Assembly: GCA_963731625.1 (NCBI GenBank)
Contig: CAVSWH010000015.1
Location: 1-64,000 of the forward strand
DNA from: PALSA-555 sp963731625
GTDB taxonomy: Bacteria > Actinomycetota > Acidimicrobiia > IMCC26256 > PALSA-555
DNA length: 64,000 nucleotides
Direction of reading: 5' to 3'
Shown here one piece after another: positions 52,267 to 61,089 of the stretch. Numbering within the stretch: the first letter of the stretch is position 1; the number at the start of each line of letters is the position of its first letter. The notes under the pieces are model-generated. The model did not search any database and was not told the DNA's origin. It was given only the letters and a program-made list of their open reading frames with translations. Position numbers and translations under genes: made by a program.

Positions 52267-53147
52267 CGAGCGCGGTCCGCAAGGCGGTGATCCCGGCCGC
52301 GGGGATGGGCACGCGGTTCCTGCCGGCGACGAAGAGCCAGCCGAAGGAGATGCTGCCCATCGTCGACAAGCCCTCCATCCAGTACGTGGTGGAGGAGGCG
52401 GCCCGGGCCGGGCTCCACGACGTGCTGGTGATCACCGGGCGCGGCAAGCGCGCCATCGAGGACCACTTCGACCGCAACTTCGAGCTCGAGTTCTACCTGG
52501 AGGAGGACGGCAAGGACGCGCTGCTGCGAGAGGTGCAGGCGACGAACGAGCTGGCCGACCTCCACTACATCCGCCAGCGCGATCCGCTCGGTCTCGGTCA
52601 CGCCGTCTCCGTCGCGCGTGACCACACCGGCTCGGAGTCGTTCGCCGTGATGCTCGGCGACGACATCATGATCGACGACGCCCAGCTGCTGCGCACGATG
52701 CTCGACGTCCACACCGCCGAGGGCGGCTCGGTGCTGGCGCTCATGGAGGTCGCGCCGGCCGACATCTCGGCCTACGGCAGCGCGGCGGTCGAGGTCGTCG
52801 AGCCGGGCCTCGTGCGGGTGCGGGCGCTGGTCGAGAAGCCGGCCCCGGCGGAGGCGCCGTCGAACCTCGCGGTGATCGGCCGGTACGTGTTCTCGCCCGA
52901 GATCTACGACGCGCTCGACCGCATCGAGCCGGGCGTCGGTGGCGAGCTGCAGCTCACCGACGCGATCGCCGTCCTCCTCGACGAGTACCCGGTGCACGGG
53001 GTGGTGTTCTCGGAGGGCCGCTACGACATCGGCCAGAAGCTCGACTTCCTGCGCGCCAACATCGAGCTCGCGCTCGCGCGACCCGATCTCGGCCCCGACC
53101 TCGCCGACATCCTCACCGCGATCGTCGAGCGTCGCGCCCGGCGATGA
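52263..53147 (+). CDS. galU: UTP-glucose-1-phosphate uridylyltransferase GalU
   Basis: Makes UDP-glucose, which supplies trehalose, glucosylglycerate and cell-wall glycosylation. The 294-residue protein has the signature IPAAGMGTRFLPATKSQPKE with the catalytic loop, AVMLGDDIMIDD for metal binding, YGSAAVEVVEPGLVRVRALV, and VHGVVFSEGRYDIGQKLDFL near the end. It is followed, with a 4-nt overlap, by moeA. The galU-moeA neighbourhood is conserved in actinobacteria. UDP-glucose from it could feed otsA, treT and gpgS in this window. Confidence 0.95.
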   Translation: MTSAVRKAVIPAAGMGTRFLPATKSQPKEMLPIVDKPSIQYVVEEAARAGLHDVLVITGRGKRAIEDHFDRNFELEFYLEEDGKDALLREVQATNELADLHYIRQRDPLGLGHAVSVARDHTGSESFAVMLGDDIMIDDAQLLRTMLDVHTAEGGSVLALMEVAPADISAYGSAAVEVVEPGLVRVRALVEKPAPAEAPSNLAVIGRYVFSPEIYDALDRIEPGVGGELQLTDAIAVLLDEYPVHGVVFSEGRYDIGQKLDFLRANIELALARPDLGPDLADILTAIVERRARR

Positions 53148-54379
53148 CCCTGGCGCCGCTGCCCGCGGTCCAGGAGGAGGTGCTGGCCGCGATCACGCGC
53201 CTCGAGGCCGTCCGCGTCCCGCTCGCCGAGGCGCACGGCCTGGCGCTCGCCGAGGAGGTCCGCAGCGGCGAGGCGGTGCCGCCCTTCGCCAACACGGCGA
53301 TGGACGGCTACGCGGTGCGCGCCGCCGACACCGTCGGCGCGGCGGCCGGGTCGCCGGTCCGGCTGCGCGTCGTCGGCCACCTGCCGGCCGGGCACGCCCC
53401 CGACCGCGCCGTCGCGGCGGGCGAGGCGATCCGGATCATGACGGGCGCGCCCATCCCGCCGGGCGCCGACGCCGTCGTGATGGTGGAGCGCACGACGCCC
53501 GAGGGCGACGATGCGGTGCGCATCGAGGCGGCCGCGGCACCGGGTGATCACGTGCGTGCCGCCGGCGGCGACCTCGTCGCCGGCGCGGTCGTGTTCCCCG
53601 CCGGCACCGTGCTCGGGGCCGCGGCGCTCGGAGTGCTCGCCAGCATCGCTGCGGCGGAGGTGCGGGTCACCCGGCGGGCTCGCGTCGGTGTGCTCTCGAC
53701 GGGTGACGAGCTCGTGCCCGCCGACGACCCGCGTCCGCTCCAGCCGGGCCAGATCCGTGACTCGAACCGGCCGATGCTGCTCGCGCTCACGCGGGAGGCG
53801 GGCTGTGAGGCGGTGGATCTCGGCATCGTGCGCGACGACGAGGCCGCCATCACCGCGGCGATCGAGTCCGCGACGGCGACCTACGACGTCGTGCTCACGA
53901 GCGGCGGCGTCTCGGTCGGTGACTACGACTACGTCCACACGGCGCTCGGTGCGCTCGGCACGCTCCTCACGCGGCAGGTGGCGATCAAGCCGGCGAAGCC
54001 GCTGGCGTTCGGCGTCGTCGGGGGCACCCCGGTCTTCGGGCTGCCGGGCAACCCGGTGTCGTCGCTCGTGAGCTTCGAGTGCTTCGCCCGCCCGGCGCTG
54101 CTCACGCGCCTCGGGCATCCCCAGCGCTTCCGGCCCGAGGTCCAGGCACGCGCCGAGCACCCGTTCACCCGTCGTCGCGACGGTCGGCTGCATCTCGACC
54201 GGGTGCGGCTGCACCCGACGCCCGAGGGCTACGCGGTGGCGCGCACCGGCGAGCAGGCGAGCAACGTGCTGTCGGCCACCGCGGCCGCGAACGGGCTCGC
54301 GAAGATCCCCGACGGGGACGGGATGCCGGCGGGCGCGTCCGTCACCGTGATGCGCCTCGACGGCGTGCCCGACCACTGA
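53144..54379 (+). CDS. moeA: Molybdopterin molybdotransferase MoeA (possible Glp)
   Basis: A 411-residue MoeA-family protein that inserts molybdate into adenylylated molybdopterin. Conserved blocks are present: PPFANTAMDGYAVRA, RIMTGAPIPPGADAVVMVE, VRAAGGDLVAG, LSTGDELVPADD and the active-site loop TSGGVSVGDYDYV, so it looks catalytically competent. The order galU-moeA followed by a GlpR/SepX gene is that of the actinobacterial glp locus, where the MoeA-like Glp binds FtsZ. It may be Glp, the true MoeA or both. The 5' end overlaps galU; a strong hairpin follows the stop. Confidence 0.92.
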   Translation: MTLAPLPAVQEEVLAAITRLEAVRVPLAEAHGLALAEEVRSGEAVPPFANTAMDGYAVRAADTVGAAAGSPVRLRVVGHLPAGHAPDRAVAAGEAIRIMTGAPIPPGADAVVMVERTTPEGDDAVRIEAAAAPGDHVRAAGGDLVAGAVVFPAGTVLGAAALGVLASIAAAEVRVTRRARVGVLSTGDELVPADDPRPLQPGQIRDSNRPMLLALTREAGCEAVDLGIVRDDEAAITAAIESATATYDVVLTSGGVSVGDYDYVHTALGALGTLLTRQVAIKPAKPLAFGVVGGTPVFGLPGNPVSSLVSFECFARPALLTRLGHPQRFRPEVQARAEHPFTRRRDGRLHLDRVRLHPTPEGYAVARTGEQASNVLSATAAANGLAKIPDGDGMPAGASVTVMRLDGVPDH

Positions 54380-54394
54380 CGTTGGAGGGGGTCG

Positions 54395-54425
54395 GGCTCC
54401 GGCCTGCCCCAAGAAGGCCGGAGCC
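54395..54425 (+). terminator. Hairpin terminator after moeA
   Basis: GGCTCCGGCCT and AGGCCGGAGCC form a perfect 11-bp stem around a 9-nt loop, 15 bases after the moeA stop, with no U-tract. It likely ends the plsY-galU-moeA transcript. Confidence 0.75.
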
Positions 54426-54733
54426 TGCGCCGACGGCTCGTCAGCCCAGCCCGACCACCGACGGCGTCGCGGTCCCCTGCGGGATGCGCGCCATCGCCGT
54501 CGACGACATGTCGACCCCACCGCCGCTGGCCCGTGTCGAGCGCCGCACCGCGCCCGCGTGTCCCCAACACGACGGGATGGTGCGGCGGGTCGGGATCCCC
54601 GCGGTCGACGGTGACCGCGAGCACCCAGGCAGATCGGCGCGCAGGATGCGACCGGTGACGGCCAGCCCCAGCCGACGGTTCCGGTGCGACCTCCGAGCCA
54701 CGCTCTGTCCTCTCGTCCAGCAAACGGCGACAG

Positions 54734-54758
54734 CCGGCCCACAACATGGTGGGGCCGG
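54734..54758. repeat. Hairpin CCGGCCCAC / GTGGGGCCGG
   Basis: A 9-bp stem with one bulged G and a 6-nt loop, followed by TTT. It shares the CCCAC-N-GTGGG core with the two palindromes nearer moaA. Confidence 0.5.
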
Positions 54759-54845
54759 TTTCGCCTGGCTCCCCGCTGACCTAAGCGACCAGTTTCCCGG
54801 CCAGCGGATCGTCGCCTCCCCGAGAGGTGGCTCGGTTGTCCTCCA

Positions 54846-54893
54846 CCTACCACGCACGGTGGTAGGGCTGATCCATAACACCACTCACGGTGG
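54846..54893. promoter_or_regulatory. Two related palindromes ACCACKCACGGTGG, 31 bp apart
   Basis: CCTACCAC-GCACG-GTGGTAGG (54846-54866) is a perfect 8-bp dyad. ACCACTCACGGTGG (54880-54893) repeats its core with a single changed base. The copies are 31 bp apart, three helical turns, and lie 40-90 bp before moaA, a layout that suits cooperative repressor binding. Confidence 0.5.
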
Positions 54894-54922
54894 CTCCTGT
54901 CAACCCGGTATCCGGGCGGACC

Positions 54923-54928
54923 TAGCCT
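54923..54928 (+). promoter_or_regulatory. -10 element of moaA (leaderless)
   Basis: TAGCCT, 6 nt before the GTG start codon. Confidence 0.5.
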
Positions 54929-54934
54929 GACAAC

Positions 54935-55936
<1,002 letters not shown>

Positions 55937-55974
55937 GGATCCGGCGCGGCCCCGGTCGCCCGCGGCACGCCCCG

Positions 55975-55980
55975 TACACT
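55975..55980 (+). promoter_or_regulatory. -10 element of moaC (leaderless)
   Basis: TACACT, 8 nt before the GTG start codon. Confidence 0.4.
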
Positions 55981-55988
55981 GCCCACAC

Positions 55989-56486
55989 GTGAGCGCGTCC
56001 GAGTTCACCCACCTCGACCCGCTCGGGCGGGCCCGGATGGTCGACGTGACCGCCAAGGAGGCGAGCCACCGCCGGGCCGTCGCCCGGTGCCGCGTCCACA
56101 TGAAGCCCGAGACGGCGTCGAAGATCGCGGCGGGCGCCATCTCGAAGGGGGACGTGCTCGCCGTCGCCCGCGTCGCCGGCATCCAGGCGGCCAAGCAGAC
56201 CGCGAACCTGCTGCCGCTCTGCCACCCGCTGCTCGTCGGGGGCGTGTACGTGAACTTCCGCATCGAGGAGTCCCACGTCGAGGTGGAGTCCCAGGTCGAC
56301 ACGGTCGATCGGACCGGGGTCGAGATGGAGGCGCTGACCTCCGCCGCCGTGGCCGCCCTGACCATCTACGACATGTGCAAATCGGTCGATCGGGGCATGG
56401 TGATCAGCGAGCTGGCCTTATGGGAGAAGGCCGGTGGGCGCTCTGGCCACTGGCGGCGCGAGGTCGACCACGATCCGGGAACATGA
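55989..56486 (+). CDS. moaC: Cyclic pyranopterin monophosphate synthase MoaC
   Basis: Converts the MoaA product to cyclic pyranopterin monophosphate. The 165-residue protein carries ARMVDVTAKEASHRRAVA at the start, KQTANLLPLCHPLLVGGVYV (the active-site LCHPL) and EMEALTSAAVAALTIYDMCK followed by KSVDRGM, all conserved. The length is normal. It may be transcribed with moaA or from its own TACACT box. MoaE and a dedicated MoaD are not in the window. Confidence 0.96.
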   Translation: MSASEFTHLDPLGRARMVDVTAKEASHRRAVARCRVHMKPETASKIAAGAISKGDVLAVARVAGIQAAKQTANLLPLCHPLLVGGVYVNFRIEESHVEVESQVDTVDRTGVEMEALTSAAVAALTIYDMCKSVDRGMVISELALWEKAGGRSGHWRREVDHDPGT

Positions 56487-56570
56487 CGCGCGGCCGAGGA
56501 AATAGCGAATTTTTGACCCCCCAGAGGTTGACCCTCGCCACCCCCGGCTGACTAACCTTCCCATCAACTT

Positions 56571-56601
56571 CCACGGCGGCAACCCTGAGGGTCCGCCGTG
56601 G
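56571..56601 (+). terminator. Hairpin terminator after moaC
   Basis: CCACGGCGG and CCGCCGTGG form a perfect 9-bp stem, with an inner ACCC/GGGT extension, followed a few bases later by TGTTTTA. It lies 84 bases after the moaC stop. A second small dyad GCGCTG-TTTTA-CAGCGC (56601-56617) follows directly. The hairpin covers the GTG at 56598, making that codon an unlikely start for the next gene. Confidence 0.65.
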
Positions 56602-56654
56602 CGCTGTTTTACAGCGCAGCTGGCGGAGTCGAGGAAGAGGAGCAGCGCAGGATC

Positions 56655-57227
56655 GTGGCCGTCGTCGTCATCCTCGTCCTGTGCATCCTCTGGGCCGTCG
56701 TCCTCATCCCGCCGATCCTCCGCTCCAAGGCGGACAGCGGGAACCGTCAGGTCAGCGGCGGCATGGGCCAGGTCCTCTCGATCTTCAGCTCGGCCGCGGC
56801 GCGGGTCCGGGGCCACGACCGCGACGCCGGTGGCGTCGAGGCGCTGATGGGGCCCGTGGGGCCCGTGGCCCCGACGAACGGGGTGGGCTACGGCGCCCCC
56901 GCCCGGACGGGCGGAATGAGCACCTCGCAGCGCCGGCGCCGCGACGTGCTCATCGGCCTCCTCCTGGCCGTCGGCATCACCTTGATCATGGCGGCCTTCA
57001 GCGGCGGCAGCATCGTGTTCTTCGGGCTGAACATCGTCTGCGACGTCGCGCTCGGGGCGTACATCTACCTGCTGCTCCAGATGAAGTCCCGGCAGCCGAG
57101 CCGGCGGACCGCGGTCCCGCCCTACGAGCTCGCCGGCGCGCGCCGGCTGCGGGCCGTGCCGCCGCTCGCTGAGACGAGCAGCGGCGCCGAGCCGATGCTC
57201 GCGCTGCGCCGCACCGCCAGCTACTGA
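56655..57227 (+). CDS. GlpR/SepX-like divisome membrane protein
   Basis: A 190-residue protein with an N-terminal transmembrane helix (VAVVVILVLCILWAVVLIPPI then LRSK), a cytoplasmic Gly/Ala-rich linker, and a C-terminal pair of helices (VLIGLLLAVGITLIMAAFSG and IVFFGLNIVCDVALGAYIYLL). The opening 'ILW-VVLIPPILR' and the tandem late helices are the pattern of actinobacterial SepX/GlpR, a membrane partner of the MoeA-like Glp and FtsZ at the septum. Its proximity to galU-moeA supports this. The GTG here is preferred over 56598, which lies within a terminator stem. Pattern-based call, not proven. Confidence 0.68.
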   Translation: MAVVVILVLCILWAVVLIPPILRSKADSGNRQVSGGMGQVLSIFSSAAARVRGHDRDAGGVEALMGPVGPVAPTNGVGYGAPARTGGMSTSQRRRRDVLIGLLLAVGITLIMAAFSGGSIVFFGLNIVCDVALGAYIYLLLQMKSRQPSRRTAVPPYELAGARRLRAVPPLAETSSGAEPMLALRRTASY

Positions 57228-57235
57228 GCTCCCCG

Positions 57236-57880
57236 GTGGAGCCCGAGGGGTCCCAGGACCTCCGCCGGGCCGGCGCCGTCGCCAACGACACCCTGAAGGC
57301 GCGCCACGCGGCGCGCGAGCGCACCCTCCCGCTCTGCCGCCGGGCCACCCGCGAATCGGCGCTGGCCGTGCGCGCCGTGCACCGCCACGACCTCGCCGAC
57401 ACCCAGGTGCACCTCACGGCGGCCGGCGCCGCGCTCGACGAGGCCGCGACCGCGACGGCGCAGCACCCCGCGGTGCGGGAGGCCGGCTTCCTCCACGACG
57501 CGCAGAAGGAGTACGCCGAGGCCAACCTCACGCTCGCCTTCGTGACCCACGCCCCCCCGCCCGACGCCGCGACGCTCCGGGTGGACGCCCCGGCGTTCCT
57601 GCACGGCATGGTCGAGGCGGCGAGCGAGCTCCGCCGCGCCGTGCTCGACCGCCTCCGCGCCGGCGACGCCGCCGAGGCGCAGGCGCTGTTCACGATCATG
57701 GAGGACGCCTACGACGTCGCGGCGGGCGTCGACTACGCCGACGCGCTCACCGGCGGGCTTCGCCGCGCCACCGACGCGCTGCGCGCCGTGCTCGAGCGCA
57801 CCCGTGGCGACATCACCAACGCCGTCGTGCTCGCCCGCTTCGACGCGGCCCTCGACGAGCGCGACCACGCCGCGCGGTAG
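57236..57880 (+). CDS. Translin-family protein
   Basis: A 214-residue all-helical protein matching the translin/TRAX family in order: RRATRESALAVRAVHRHD, then HDAQKEYAEANLTLAFV, then LRVDAPAFLHGMVEAASELR (compare YLxGLaDxxGELRR), and DALTGGLRRATDALRAVLER near the end. Glu92 and Glu95 (KEYAEA) and Asp180 align with the acidic residues of the catalytic TRAX/archaeal C3PO subunit, so RNase activity is conceivable. Such proteins are well known in eukaryotes and archaea and uncommon in bacteria. It starts 8 nt after the GlpR-like gene, probably in one transcript, and precedes the tRNA-Ala gene. Confidence 0.8.
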   Translation: MEPEGSQDLRRAGAVANDTLKARHAARERTLPLCRRATRESALAVRAVHRHDLADTQVHLTAAGAALDEAATATAQHPAVREAGFLHDAQKEYAEANLTLAFVTHAPPPDAATLRVDAPAFLHGMVEAASELRRAVLDRLRAGDAAEAQALFTIMEDAYDVAAGVDYADALTGGLRRATDALRAVLERTRGDITNAVVLARFDAALDERDHAAR

Positions 57881-57929
57881 CGCAACGCCCGGCGTGCGCG
57901 GAGACCCGACTGGTACCGTGCAAGGCAAC

Positions 57930-58003
57930 GGGGGTGTAGCTCAGCCCGGTAGAGCGCTTCGTTCGCAACGAAGAAGTCACGGGTTCAAGTCCCGTCACCT
58001 CCA
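57930..58003 (+). tRNA. tRNA-Ala (anticodon CGC)
   Basis: A complete 74-nt cloverleaf. Acceptor GGGGGTG pairs with CACCTCC (one G-T pair), the D arm is GCTC/GAGC, the anticodon stem CTTCG/CGAAG encloses TTCGCAA with anticodon CGC (decodes GCG, Ala), and the T arm is ACGGG-TTCAAGT-CCCGT. The discriminator is A; CCA is not encoded. Its 3' end recurs as a direct repeat 1.7 kb downstream. Confidence 0.93.
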
Positions 58004-58004
58004 C
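57988..58004 (+). repeat. attL-like direct repeat: 3' end of tRNA-Ala
   Basis: The 17-mer AGTCCCGTCACCTCCAC, covering the T-stem and acceptor 3' strand of the tRNA plus one base, is repeated exactly at 59685-59701. Integrases commonly use tRNA 3' ends as attachment sites. Confidence 0.6.
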
Positions 58005-58052
58005 TGGCCCATGTCGAATTGACAACGACACCGAGACCACGTCGTACACCTT

Positions 58053-59379
58053 GTGACGTCGCCTCCAGGCGACGATCATGACGAACGCGTGACCGAGGCT
58101 CCGATTGTGCCCATGCCGCCGGTCGCTACGACAGCGTTGCCGTGGGACGCGGAGGTACCCGATCCGGTCGCCGCGCTCCGCCACGCCCGCGACTCGTGCG
58201 GGGACACCTTCGCCGTCGTCAGTGGCGCCACGACCTACCTCTTCCTCTTTTCCCCTGAGGGCGTGCGCAGCTTCTACGCCCTCCCCGAGGAGCACGCGAG
58301 CAAGGGTGTCGCCGACTGGCTCCTGCTGTCACGGAAGCTGCCCGAAGAGCTCTTCGACGGCCGGCGCACGATGCCGCACGTGCTCTTCGACCGCGACCAC
58401 GTGCAGTCGTATCTCCACCAGCTCGACTGGGCGGTCGACGCGCAGTACGCCGAGCTCGGCGCCGATGGCATCGTTGACGTCTTCACGCTCACGCGCCGCC
58501 TCGGCCACCGCCTCGGACTCGCCTGCTGGGCTGGGGCGGCGTTCACGGATCGTGCCGAGCTCGATCGTCTCGTCGTCGCTCTCGACGAGCTCGACGGCGC
58601 CGCGGCGTTCGTGCACCCAGGCGCAATGACAGCTGTGTCGGCAAGGGGCAAGGACGCCGAGCGCGCCGCCCTTGTCGAGGTCGAGGCCTTGCTCGCTCGG
58701 GTCCTGCGCCGCCGTGACGCCGATCCGCCGGCCGCACCCGAGCTCTTTGACGAGATCATCGGCCGCTGGTCGGATGAGTCGGGCAGAACGCGCGAGATCG
58801 GCATCGCCCACGACGTGGCCCTCGTCCACATTGCCTCGATGTCGAATCTCTTTGCCGCGCTCGGCTGGATGCTCGTCGACCTCTTGGAGCGACCGCACCT
58901 GCTGGACCGCATCCGCGCCGGCGACCGAGACCTTGCCGAGCGGTGCGCGCTGGAGTCGACCCGGCTCGCGCAGCGCTCGATCATGATGCGGTCGGTGCTG
59001 GCGCCGGTCGAGGTCGCCGACGAGCACACCGTGTACCACGTCGCACCTGCCGCGGTGGTTGCCACGTTCCTGCCGCTCACCAACACCGAGCGCGGCACCC
59101 GGCCTCGGCGGCTACGACCCCGATCGCTGGCACCGTCGGCGCCTGCGCGACGAGGCCGCGCTCTCGGCCCGCGAGCTGGTGACCGCGTTCGGCCACGGCA
59201 AACACAGCTGCCCGGCCCAATCGTTCTCGCTCGCTGCCATGACGCGCTCGGTCGCTCGTCTCGCGGAGCGGTACGACCTCGCGCCCGAGTTCTCCGACCC
59301 ACGACCGGTTGCGGGCCAGATCGGCGGCGTGGCGCGGAGCGAGACGCCGTGCCCGATGCGCTACCGCCTCCGCGCCTGA
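58053..59379 (+). pseudogene. Cytochrome P450-like protein with one frameshift
   Basis: A P450-like monooxygenase of some 440 residues. The first frame holds the helical body (SYLHQLDWAVDAQYAELGAD, then LTRRLGHRLGLACWAGAAF) and the ExxR-bearing helix ERCALESTRLAQRSIMM. It breaks near 59095 after FLPLTNT. The second frame continues GLGGYDPDRWHRRRL and contains the haem ligand FGHGKHSCPAQSFSLAAM, with Ala where most P450s have Gly after the Cys-Pro. One extra base explains the break. A GTG at 58089 is an alternative start. It is the only gene between the two tRNA-derived repeats, and no ferredoxin accompanies it. Confidence 0.78.
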
Positions 59380-59768
59380 CGTCACCGCGCCGCGTGAGCG
59401 TCGTCGGCGTGAGGGGATAGCTCGAGGCTGAAGCGAGGCGTGATCGAGCGGTTCGCCGCTCTTTCGAAGGGTCGTCAATGCGGTCGACGGATTGATCAAC
59501 GTCCACCCGTCAGCGCCTCTGTCCGCGCTGATGGCGGCCGGTGCGGCCAGCGTGTCGCCCGATGCAGGCCGTTCTTCTGGGCTGTCTGAGCGGTCGGCTC
59601 CTCGAGTCCCCGAAATGCCGCGGCGTCGATGCTTACGAGGCAGTGAGTTCGCGGAGTTGAGCTCCGAATGAGGGGTTCGAGAGCAGTCCCGTCACCTCCA
59701 CCGTCACCTCGTGCGCGTGGTCCCATGCTCGTGGACTCTGGTCCATCTCATGACGCTCGTCCCTCCGG
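59380..59768. other. Non-coding stretch containing the distal tRNA-derived repeat
   Basis: No gene recognised. The stretch ends with GAGGGGTTCGAGAGC joined to the 17-mer repeat, which looks like a corrupted T-arm and acceptor 3' end of a tRNA-Ala gene. Possible leftovers of integrated DNA, but no integrase or transposase sequence is visible. Confidence 0.5.
59685..59701 (+). repeat. attR-like direct repeat of the tRNA-Ala 3' end
   Basis: Exact copy of AGTCCCGTCACCTCCAC found at the end of the tRNA-Ala gene. Upstream of it GGGTTC recurs as in the tRNA T-loop but with a small insertion between, so the similarity to the tRNA extends beyond 17 bases with gaps. Confidence 0.6.
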
Positions 59769-61028
59769 TTAGCCGTTCGGCAGCGCCGGGGCGTCCTGCG
59801 GGGCGAGGTAGCCGGCGATGAGGCGCCACACCGTGTCGCTGGCGTTCGGGTAGTTGCCCGTGGTGGGGTCGAACGCCCCCGGCAGGAAGGTCGCGACCAC
59901 GGCGACGGTCAGCTTCTGCGACGGGAGGTACGCCTCGGAGGCGCTGTAGCCGCCGACCAGGGGGTTCTGAATGAGCCAGTTGCCGGTGCGCACGACCCCG
60001 ATCCCGTAGTTGTACGCGGGGATCTGGGTGAAGCAGCTCGGGACGCAGCTGGGGTCCTTGTACCCGAAGCCGAGCAGGTTCGGCGCCGTCATGTCGTGGT
60101 AGCTGGCCTTCGACAGGAGCTTGCCGGTCCCGACGGCGACGGCCGTGGTGGCCATGTCGTCGATCGTCGTGGCCTCGCTCGCGCCGGGCGGGGTGCCCCA
60201 GTTCGCGTTCCAGTACGTCGCCTCCTCGTAGAACGGCGAGGACGCCGGGATGTTCAGCGGCCCGCGCCGTTCGGAGCTGTACGCGTGCAGCGTCGGCTCG
60301 GGCATGCCCCCCGTGTCGATCGCGATCGTGTGGTTGAGGCCCATGGGCTTCAGGACCTTCTCGTCCAGGAGGGTCGCGAGGGGCTTCTTGCCGATCATCG
60401 AGAGGATCTGGCCGAGGATCATGAAGTTGGTGTGCGCGTAGCTCCAGTTCTGGCCGGGAGCGAACGGCACGGGGCGGTCGAACGCGTAGTTGATGCGGCT
60501 CTGGTAGGTCCACGACTGGAATGGGTCCGCGTTGAACGCGGCGTTCCAGCCCGGGTCGGTCTCGAAGTCCGGGTAGCCCGGCGTCTGGTTGGCGAGCATC
60601 AGCAGCGTGACTTTGTTCGCGTTCGGCAGGTTCGGCATCCACCGGTCGATCGTGTCGTTGAGGCTGACCACGTGCTCGTCGACATACTCGAGCAGCAGGG
60701 TGCTGATGTACTCGAACGCGACGGCACCGTTCCGGAAGTACATGCTCGTCGTCGCCGGCTCGCCGGTGAGCGACTGCCCGAACGCCTGCTCGGTGATGAC
60801 TTGGTTGCCGCGCATCACCTTGACGATCACGGCCCGCAGGCTCTCGTTCGCCATCGCCTGGCGGACGATCTGCGCGATCTGCGTCGCCTGCGGTGACGCC
60901 TTGGCCGTCGTGGCCCGCGCCGTCGCATCGACCGCGAACGTCGCGAGCCCGACCGTCAGGGCGACCATGCCCGCGGCCGCCGCGAGCGTCCACCGTCCCC
61001 ATCCGCAGTGCTGCTTCCGCTGCTTCAC
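59769..61028 (-). CDS. Serine-hydrolase (class C beta-lactamase fold) homologue lacking catalytic residues
   Basis: A 419-residue exported protein: a basic start and hydrophobic signal segment (WTLAAAAGMVALTVGLATFAV), then a beta-lactamase/DD-peptidase fold. In active members the nucleophile helix reads like FRIGSVTKTF; here it is FRNGAVAFEY (residues 98-107), so Ser and Lys of SxxK are Ala and Phe. The YxN motif is YAH (197-199), and the late His/Lys-x-Gly motif is also absent (LVGGYSASE). The rest of the fold, including PGQNWSYAHTNFMILGQIL, is well kept, and the frame is intact. It is probably a pseudoenzyme binding a peptidoglycan-like ligand. A fragment of an active paralogue lies just upstream. 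Confidence 0.85.
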   Translation of the reverse strand: MKQRKQHCGWGRWTLAAAAGMVALTVGLATFAVDATARATTAKASPQATQIAQIVRQAMANESLRAVIVKVMRGNQVITEQAFGQSLTGEPATTSMYFRNGAVAFEYISTLLLEYVDEHVVSLNDTIDRWMPNLPNANKVTLLMLANQTPGYPDFETDPGWNAAFNADPFQSWTYQSRINYAFDRPVPFAPGQNWSYAHTNFMILGQILSMIGKKPLATLLDEKVLKPMGLNHTIAIDTGGMPEPTLHAYSSERRGPLNIPASSPFYEEATYWNANWGTPPGASEATTIDDMATTAVAVGTGKLLSKASYHDMTAPNLLGFGYKDPSCVPSCFTQIPAYNYGIGVVRTGNWLIQNPLVGGYSASEAYLPSQKLTVAVVATFLPGAFDPTTGNYPNASDTVWRLIAGYLAPQDAPALPNG

Positions 61029-61089
61029 GTTTGACGTTTCCTCCGCCGTGGTGGTTCGAAAACTGACTGTGGTCCGCCTCGGACGCGTG

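Larger units (their letters stand above)
54426..54934. other. Intergenic region upstream of moaA with several dyads
   Basis: About 500 bases with no gene. Reading frames on both strands lack starts, ribosome sites and family patterns. The region holds a G-bulged hairpin (54734-54758) and two related palindromes (54846-54893), then a short dyad CCCGG-TAT-CCGGG next to the moaA promoter. A leader RNA or operator region for molybdenum-cofactor genes is possible, but no known riboswitch consensus was recognised. Confidence 0.5.

Noticed and set aside
54229..54747. A 172-codon minus-strand frame between moeA and moaA
   Set aside because: Arg/Gly/Pro-rich, overlaps the terminator and the 3' end of moeA, and has no recognisable domain.
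54426..54934. Molybdenum-cofactor riboswitch upstream of moaA
   Set aside because: The hairpins do not match the Moco RNA consensus I know, and a -10 box 6 nt before moaA implies a transcript without this leader.
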